A stretch of 62,000 bases of DNA from Adiantum capillus-veneris. Taxonomy: Eukaryota; Streptophyta; Polypodiopsida; Polypodiales; Pteridaceae. How positions within the stretch are numbered: the first letter of the stretch is position 1; each line of letters starts with the position of its first letter. Positions 57,191 through 62,000 of this stretch are shown here, piece after piece. The DNA is taken from the NCBI GenBank assembly GCA_014529385.2, contig CM043963.1, forward strand, positions 149,968,107-150,030,106. The letters are read 5' to 3'. Below the pieces are notes generated by a model. It did no database searches and had not been told where the DNA came from. It worked only from the letters and a program-made list of their open reading frames with translations. A program made the position numbers and the translations under genes.

Positions 57191-57206
57191 CGTCAATTAC
57201 CCTTGC

Positions 57207-58262
57207 TACTCAACTCTTCCAGAAGGATGGATCCATACAGCCTCGCATTGTCACAAACTGGCCAGAACTCGTCTCACAAAAGGCAAAAACACGCTTTATG
57301 ATCCCGACACCAAATCTTATCATCCTCTCACGCCTTATGAGTAGAAGAAATGACCACAGAGAGGCGGGATTAGCTTGAGTAAGAGACCATTTAAAGACTC
57401 ATTCAGAAGGACAATGCTGCCACTGGACTTCGGAGACACCATCCAAACCTAAGGGCAAAAGGAAGCGGGGTTCAGTGGAAGGATACTGGGTAGTTCCATC
57501 TTGGTATTTGATGCAGGTTTTCCAGCCATCTCAGAATCAGATGGTGGATTTTTCCAAACATTTTGAGAATCAGACGACGGATTTTTCTCAGCTAGGTGTG
57601 GACATCTCTTGGTTGACACCCATGGAATTACAACTATAGGGGGTGTCAAGCACTCAACAAAGCATGAAATACGCATAAAGACGTGTTTCAGAAGGATCAC
57701 ATGGGGATTTTTTCAGAAATTTGGAGTCTTACCAAAATTCAAGAAAGGAGGGAAGGATGTAGATGGCGGAGGCAGTTTCACTAGGTGGGAACCAGCCCTT
57801 GGAAATCTGAGCAGCGACCATTCAGTAATTACCATGACGGTTACCACAGTAACTCCAAAGAGCTATAAATAGGATCCATTACATTGTAATCGGTTGGGAA
57901 TTGTTGGCTGTACTTTTGGTTTTTTTAATCCTTTAACTTCCTACTCTTAGTGTGTGATTGTAGTCCTGAAGCTGTTTCTAGGCTACATTATTCCACTTGT
58001 ACTCTTACTCTGTAATTTTTAATACAGTAGTCAAGTACACTTCAGCAGATATGCTTTGTATCCATTTCCTCTGAATCTAAATTTAAATCTAAATCCAGTC
58101 ATTCAGCTTGTCTAGTTCTCAGTAGATGTATTCCAGTTCATATAACTATTCTAGCTCAGTTTCTATTTTTCCTCCAGTTCTACTGATTGAACTAATGAAT
58201 CACCAGTAGTTGTAAACTCAAACACCGGAATCAGCTACCTAAAGAGATCAGCTCCAATTCCA
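57207..58262 (+). mobile_element. 3' end fragment of a second gypsy copy, plus orientation
   Basis: 57207-57643 matches 7040-6639 of the first gypsy element and carries the end of the extra ORF (LTKGKNTLYDPDTKSYHPL). 57644-58262 is its 3' LTR. The first part of the element is absent at the junction with copia-2 gag. The two copies lie in opposite orientation about 51 kb apart. Confidence 0.88.
57644..58262 (+). repeat. 3' LTR of the second gypsy copy
   Basis: Starts TGTCAAGCACTCAAC after CTATAGGGGG, ends CCAATTCCA, 619 bp. It is clearly diverged from 5992-6638 by many substitutions and small indels. A CTATAAATAGG box is at about 57862-57872. Confidence 0.88.
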
Positions 58263-58350
58263 ATCGCCAATAGCATCCGGAATCCTAGAAGGGACTCTTC
58301 GCCGGCCAACTCTAATGTTGGGTCGTGCGGTACTTGAACTTCATAAAGGT

Positions 58351-59190
58351 CTACAACGCTTGCTTCTTTGGGCCACGCCGAAAGTGACACAAAGTCTTCT
58401 GTGGCTCCTTCAATGCTTCAACTTTGTCAAGAGTCATGCTTCTTTCTTCTTCAAGAAGCTCCATGGCTGAAAGTTCCTGAAACCAGTTCCAACACAAAAC
58501 CATGAACATACCTATTCCATGTAAAATGAGTGGAAAAAATCTTGTCTTCCTCAAATATTGTGCATGCAATGTAGATGAACAAATAGACGGAGTGCTAACC
58601 CGTTCACCACACACACACAAACAATGATATTGAATCTTTCTTTTCTGATCTAAAGCAATCCTTTGTGGCAATTCACAACGGAAATGCCCATGCTTGGTGC
58701 TCATACTGTCTTGTGCTCTTGCTACAAATGTGTCATGCCAAGGAAGAGACATGGAATGTGACTTCCTTGAATGCATACTTTTCAGCTTTTCATGATCAAT
58801 CCACATACATTCGTGCTCATTCATGAGTGAAACATGCTCAACGTACAATATGTCATGCCTAGGAAAAGGGATCACATAAAGACGCTGACTAAAATACAAG
58901 AAACAATCACGAATGAAACACTTGAACAATGCGTGCCTATCAATCATGCAAACACATAATACTTCCTGTGAGGGTTCTTTGGACCGAGGCTTGAGAGCCA
59001 AGATCGGTTCTTCCTGAAGGGGTACTTTGGACCTAGGCTCGAGAGCCAAGATCGATCCTTTGTGATTGATCGGATCTACAACGAGGTTAGCTTCGCTAGA
59101 AAAAGCCTCAACTAACACATCATCCTTGTGAACTATCACATCTTCTTCATACAAATAATCATGCTTGTGAGAAATTGTTACCATATACAT
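58351..59190 (-). CDS. Unassigned 279-codon ORF between a gypsy LTR and copia-3
   Basis: The longest unassigned frame of the window outside a retroelement polyprotein. It starts at an ATG at 59190, two bases from the copia-3 LTR start, so its natural start may lie on the far side of that insertion. Residues 46-77 contain two copies of a 16-residue unit with the core ILALEPRSK / ILALKPRSK. The rest is rich in His, Met, Cys and Arg (for example SMSLPWHDTFVARAQ and CELPQRIALDQKRK). The end is Lys/Glu-rich (LLEEERSMTLDKVEALKEP). There is no membrane segment and no catalytic motif known to me. It may be a piece of an unfamiliar retroelement ORF on the minus strand. It is long for a chance frame. 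Confidence 0.4.
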   Translation of the reverse strand: MYMVTISHKHDYLYEEDVIVHKDDVLVEAFSSEANLVVDPINHKGSILALEPRSKVPLQEEPILALKPRSKEPSQEVLCVCMIDRHALFKCFIRDCFLYFSQRLYVIPFPRHDILYVEHVSLMNEHECMWIDHEKLKSMHSRKSHSMSLPWHDTFVARAQDSMSTKHGHFRCELPQRIALDQKRKIQYHCLCVCGERVSTPSICSSTLHAQYLRKTRFFPLILHGIGMFMVLCWNWFQELSAMELLEEERSMTLDKVEALKEPQKTLCHFRRGPKKQAL

Positions 59191-59191
59191 G

Positions 59192-59530
59192 TGTTAGTGA
59201 TGTGTGTGAACACACTAGGACCGCCGGGGCATTTTTTTCCTCTTTAGGAGGTTTTTTCCCCCGTGCATTGTATATACGCCCATCACTTTAGGGCTATCTA
59301 TCTTTCCATTGCATATAAAGTAACACACTCTCTATTGTGTGCCTTGAGCTACAGGCTACAGGCAGTATTGCACATGCTATTTTGTCATTTTGTGCAAAAT
59401 TTCTTTCAGTGCCGTTTTCTGCATAACAGGTGCCTTAGAGTCTCCTACGGTTTGTGCTATATAGCACAGGTTGTTCCCGCTCCGTTTCTCCTATTTTCGG
59501 GCAGTTTTCACATCAGGTGCAGCATTTACC
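59192..59530 (+). repeat. copia-3 5' LTR and leader (inner LTR end not resolved)
   Basis: The first TG is at 59192. The LTR end cannot be set because the other LTR is outside the window and no TGGTATCAGAGC primer site is present. A promoter-like GCATATAAAGT lies at about 59310-59320. Confidence 0.55.
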
Positions 59531-60229
59531 ATGGCTGAAAACAACAACACATATGTGTTCAAGATGTTTGCTGCTGAGGATAGGTTGGATGGGGACAACT
59601 ACCCTATGTGGGCTTATATGATGAAACATTTTCTTGTGTCAAAGGGTGTCTGGAACATTGTGCAGGGCATTGATCTACGTCCTGGTTCTGAGGATGTACG
59701 CGATGTTGAGGATGTTGCAGGTCTTGTTGCAAGGATTGCAGCTGTTAGAGTTGTTTTGCCTACGGCAGAACAAGCTCGTTGGGTTGTTAAGGATGCGCAG
59801 GCTCATGCATTGATTGCATTGTCTGTGAAGCGCACCATTGTTCCTCACATCCGTTCAGCAAAATCTGCAAAACAGGCTTGGGATATTTTAGAAGGTCTTT
59901 ATGCAAGCCGCAATGAGGCTAAAATTTCTTTGCTGCGTAAAGAGCTAGAGTCGAAGATTATGCATGAGGAAGATGATATGGACACTTTCCTTGCTAGTGT
60001 CAAGGATATCAATGAGCAACTTATTTCTGTAGGTGAAGTCATTTCAGACAGTTCCCTTGTGCAGACTGTTCTTGATGCCTTACCAGATTCCTACCAGACC
60101 TTTGCTAGTACTTGGAGACTGATGACCCAAGGAAATCCTAAAGTTGTCAAGTTTGATGCATTATGCACATTACTGTTGCAAGAGTCACTTTCTAGAAAAA
60201 ATAGGACTAGGCAATGTGCAGTTGAATAG
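59531..60229 (+). CDS. copia-3 gag, ending at an in-frame TAG
   Basis: This 232-codon frame begins MAENNNTYVFKMFAAEDRLD at the ATG at 59531, which sits in ACCATGG, a good initiation context. It encodes the capsid helices of the UBN2 gag type, with DGDNYPMWAYMMKHFL, AKQAWDILEGLYA, and LDALPDSYQTF near residue 180. The frame stops at TAG 60227-60229, followed by GCT. The same frame is open again directly after it and runs through the zinc knuckle CHYCKANDHLIKSC (60379-60420) into pol. This is the only stop between gag and pol in about 2.3 kb. A single nonsense mutation is the plain reading. Regulated readthrough is possible in principle but not usual for copia. Confidence 0.85.
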   Translation: MAENNNTYVFKMFAAEDRLDGDNYPMWAYMMKHFLVSKGVWNIVQGIDLRPGSEDVRDVEDVAGLVARIAAVRVVLPTAEQARWVVKDAQAHALIALSVKRTIVPHIRSAKSAKQAWDILEGLYASRNEAKISLLRKELESKIMHEEDDMDTFLASVKDINEQLISVGEVISDSSLVQTVLDALPDSYQTFASTWRLMTQGNPKVVKFDALCTLLLQESLSRKNRTRQCAVE

Positions 60230-61894
60230 GCTTTTATTGCTTCTCAAAGAAAGGGTGGTAACAGTAATGCAGCCACGTCTTATGGTTCTGCTGCGAGTGG
60301 CAAAAATTATGTTCCTAATGCTTCTGCTGGCAGTACTTCGTCTGGTAATTCTGGTGATAAGGGCAAAAAGAAGATGCGTTGCCATTATTGTAAAGCCAAT
60401 GATCACTTGATCAAGTCGTGTCCTAAGTTGAAGGCCAAAGAGGCTAAGAAGAAAGAGGGTGGTTCCACTGCAAATGTTGGTTCCATTACAAATGCAGCCA
60501 TTGTTGAGTCTTCTGTGAAAGGAGATTGTGTTGCTGATGTTGATGCAGAATGGGCTTTTAGCGCAGAGTGCACTTACAATCCTGCTGTCCATGATGCATG
60601 CTTGTCAGTTGCTGCAGATTCACATGTGTGGTATTTCGACAGTGGTGCTACAAAGCACATTACCTCACATCGTGAATTGTTTATCTCTCTCGAGTCTGTC
60701 CCTCATGGGAATTCAGCCACTTGTGCCAACAATGCCTCTTATCCAGTTCAGGGAGTTGGAAAGATTGTGATTATTGCTGCTAATGGCAGTTCTTTCACAC
60801 TTGTTGATGCACGTTATGTACCTGGGATCAAGAAGAATCTCTTGTCTGTATCCGCACTTGCTATACTTGGACTTGTAGTCAAATTTGTGGATGACAGACA
60901 TACAGTTCATGATCTCAGTTTTGGTGATGAAATTGTTGCATCTAGCCTTTTGTGCCGTGGGATGTATAAGCTCACTTTGTATGACAAGTGTGGACAAAAT
61001 TTTGCAAATGTTGTTGAAGATTCAAGGGCTATTTCAGATGCAAAACTTTGGCATGCACATTTTGGTCATCTGAATTTTGCCAGTTTGCTGCGTTTGCAAA
61101 AATCTGACATGGTTGCTTCTTTGCCACCTCTTGAAGCACCTGTCAAACATGTTTGTGAAGGCTGTATTTTGGGTAAGATGCAGCGTTCTAAGTTTCCAAA
61201 GGATGGTTCAGTTCGGGCCACATGCAGGTTGCAGCTTGTGCATAGTGATGTTTTTGGGCCCATGCAAACTCCGTCCTTGGGCAATTACCTGTACTTCGTG
61301 ACTTTCATTGATGATTACTCCAGGCATGCATGGGTATTTCTGCTTAAAGCGAAGTCCGAAGTTTTTCTGTGCTTCAAACAATTTCTGGCTATGGCTGAAA
61401 ATGTCTCGAAATGTACTATGGGCACCCTCCGTTCCGATCGAGGGGGGGAGTATATGTCTCATGAATTTAATGCATTTCTGGCTAGTCGTGGGATAAAACA
61501 CCAATGTACAGTGCCTTATACACCTCAGCAAAATGGTGTTGCTGAGAGAAAAAACAGGTCACTGACGGAAATGGCACGATGTATAATCAAAAGTCAAGCT
61601 TTTCCGCATTCTTTTTGGCTTGAGGCCATTATGTGTGCCACTTATGTACTTAACAGGTGTCCTACGAAAGCTTTGCAGTCTATTACTCCATATGAAGCAT
61701 GGTATGATAGAAAACCTTCTATTGAGCACATGCGTGTTTTTGGCTGTTTGGCATATGCTTTGGTGCCACAAGCGCAGCGCAGAAAATTGGATGATAAGGC
61801 TGTCAAATGTATTTTTGTTGGTTATAGTGTTGAAGCAAAGGTTACAAGTTGTATCATCCGCAAACAAAACGTATTCTGGTTTCTCGGGATGTAG
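60230..61894 (+). CDS. copia-3 zinc knuckle, protease and integrase
   Basis: The open frame continues from the TAG; its first ATG is at 60374. In order it shows the CX2CX4HX4C knuckle (60379-60420), and protease WYFDSGATKHIT with DSG near 60640. It then shows RYVPGIKKNLLSVS, and the GAG-pre-integrase finger LWHAHFGHLN with CEGCILGK (61045-61175). The integrase core follows with HSDVFGPM, LRSDRGGEY and NGVAERKNR, carrying the two Asp and the Glu. After HMRVFGCLAYALVP the frame goes wrong at about 61836, where one A appears lost in GCAAAGG, and ends at 61894. Up to that point the domains look intact. Confidence 0.88.
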   Translation, partial: AFIASQRKGGNSNAATSYGSAASGKNYVPNASAGSTSSGNSGDKGKKKMRCHYCKANDHLIKSCPKLKAKEAKKKEGGSTANVGSITNAAIVESSVKGDCVADVDAEWAFSAECTYNPAVHDACLSVAADSHVWYFDSGATKHITSHRELFISLESVPHGNSATCANNASYPVQGVGKIVIIAANGSSFTLVDARYVPGIKKNLLSVSALAILGLVVKFVDDRHTVHDLSFGDEIVASSLLCRGMYKLTLYDKCGQNFANVVEDSRAISDAKLWHAHFGHLNFASLLRLQKSDMVASLPPLEAPVKHVCEGCILGKMQRSKFPKDGSVRATCRLQLVHSDVFGPMQTPSLGNYLYFVTFIDDYSRHAWVFLLKAKSEVFLCFKQFLAMAENVSKCTMGTLRSDRGGEYMSHEFNAFLASRGIKHQCTVPYTPQQNGVAERKNRSLTEMARCIIKSQAFPHSFWLEAIMCATYVLNRCPTKALQSITPYEAWYDRKPSIEHMRVFGCLAYALVPQAQRRKLDDKAVKCIFVGYSVEAKVTSCIIRKQNVFWFLGM

Positions 61895-62000
61895 TGTTTG
61901 TGGAAGATTATGTTCAACCCTTGCTGTCATGTACTAGAGACAGTAATGTAAGCTCACAGGACATTTATGACACTTTGTTGCCTCTTTTTAGTGGTGGAAA
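61840..62000 (+). pseudogene. copia-3 pol continuation after the one-base loss
   Basis: In the next frame the text continues YKLYHPQTKRILVSRDVVF, the standard copia segment after integrase, and stays open to the window end. This shows that the frame change at about 61836 is a small lesion and that the reverse transcriptase part probably follows outside the window. Confidence 0.8.

Larger units (their letters stand above)
54523..57206 (-). mobile_element. Decayed Ty1/copia element copia-2, 5' truncated
   Basis: Read downward: gag zinc knuckle (57186), protease, GAG-pre-integrase, integrase fragment, reverse transcriptase pieces, RNase H, purine tract, LTR start. Its motifs match copia-1 more than copia-3 (for example RHVPKLTKSLVS against RHVPAITKSLIS). 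The gag N-terminus and 5' LTR are absent because at about 57207 the sequence becomes a gypsy 3' fragment in the other orientation. Large parts of integrase and reverse transcriptase are deleted. Confidence 0.85.
59192..62000 (+). mobile_element. Ty1/copia element copia-3, well preserved, cut by the window end
   Basis: Starts TGTTAGTGATGTG at 59192, then a leader with a TATAAAG box (59313-59319), gag from 59531, and pol to the window end. The domain order gag, protease, integrase marks copia; reverse transcriptase would lie beyond 62000. Only two lesions are seen in about 2.5 kb of coding sequence, a TAG at 60227 and a one-base loss near 61836, so this is the least decayed element here. Its gag differs strongly from copia-1, so it is another lineage. 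Confidence 0.88.

Noticed and set aside
60185-60592. Minus-strand 135-codon frame in copia-3
   Set aside because: It is antisense to the knuckle and protease coding region and has no motif of its own.

Overview
This window looks like repeat-dominated nuclear DNA of a land plant. The supporting evidence is plant-type Ty1/copia and Ty3/gypsy LTR retrotransposons, a MULE-type transposase relic, SINE-like tRNA-derived repeats, many long GA/CT and GT/CA tracts, and no dense array of genes. The transposase and retroelement style would fit a large-genome seed-free plant such as a fern, but the species cannot be fixed from the sequence. No intact single-copy host gene was recognised. The only candidates are a broken gene-like stretch at 41.2-42.2 kb and a few unassigned ORFs.

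Layout. 0-5.99 kb: a nearly complete but disabled copia element (copia-1, 246-5550) with 192-195 bp LTRs, a 5-bp target duplication, a tRNA-iMet primer site and a polypurine tract, inserted into unrecognised DNA. 5.99-15.83 kb: a minus-strand Ty3/gypsy element with its 3' LTR, a long extra coding region behind integrase, integrase, RNase H, reverse transcriptase, protease and part of gag. Its 5' end is missing. 15.83-27.26 kb: a large imperfect inverted duplication. Each arm carries the 3' half of the same gag/protease retroelement, its 3' LTR and about 0.6 kb of identical flank; a 1.8 kb loop between them carries the gag zinc-knuckle region. 27.3-45 kb: intergenic DNA with microsatellites, SINE-like repeats, an array of paired ATTGG/CCAAT boxes, a short LTR next to a primer-binding site, and the gene-like relic. 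45.08-45.66 kb: a solo LTR of the palindrome's family. 46.4-48.7 kb: a decayed MULE transposase with neighbouring unassigned ORFs. 48.7-54 kb: no recognisable gene. 54.5-57.2 kb: a decayed minus-strand copia (copia-2), joined directly to a second gypsy 3' end (57.2-58.26 kb, plus strand). 58.35-59.19 kb: an unassigned 279-codon ORF. 59.19-62 kb: a well-preserved third copia (copia-3) that runs off the window.

How it fits together. Almost all coding capacity belongs to selfish elements, at different stages of decay and nested or fused at abrupt junctions. The most unusual structure is the 11.4 kb palindrome. Its arms differ by substitutions and several private indels, which argues for an old genomic inversion-duplication rather than an assembly fold-back. 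The LTR of its element carries an internal (GT)n(GA)n compound microsatellite at the same position in all three copies seen.
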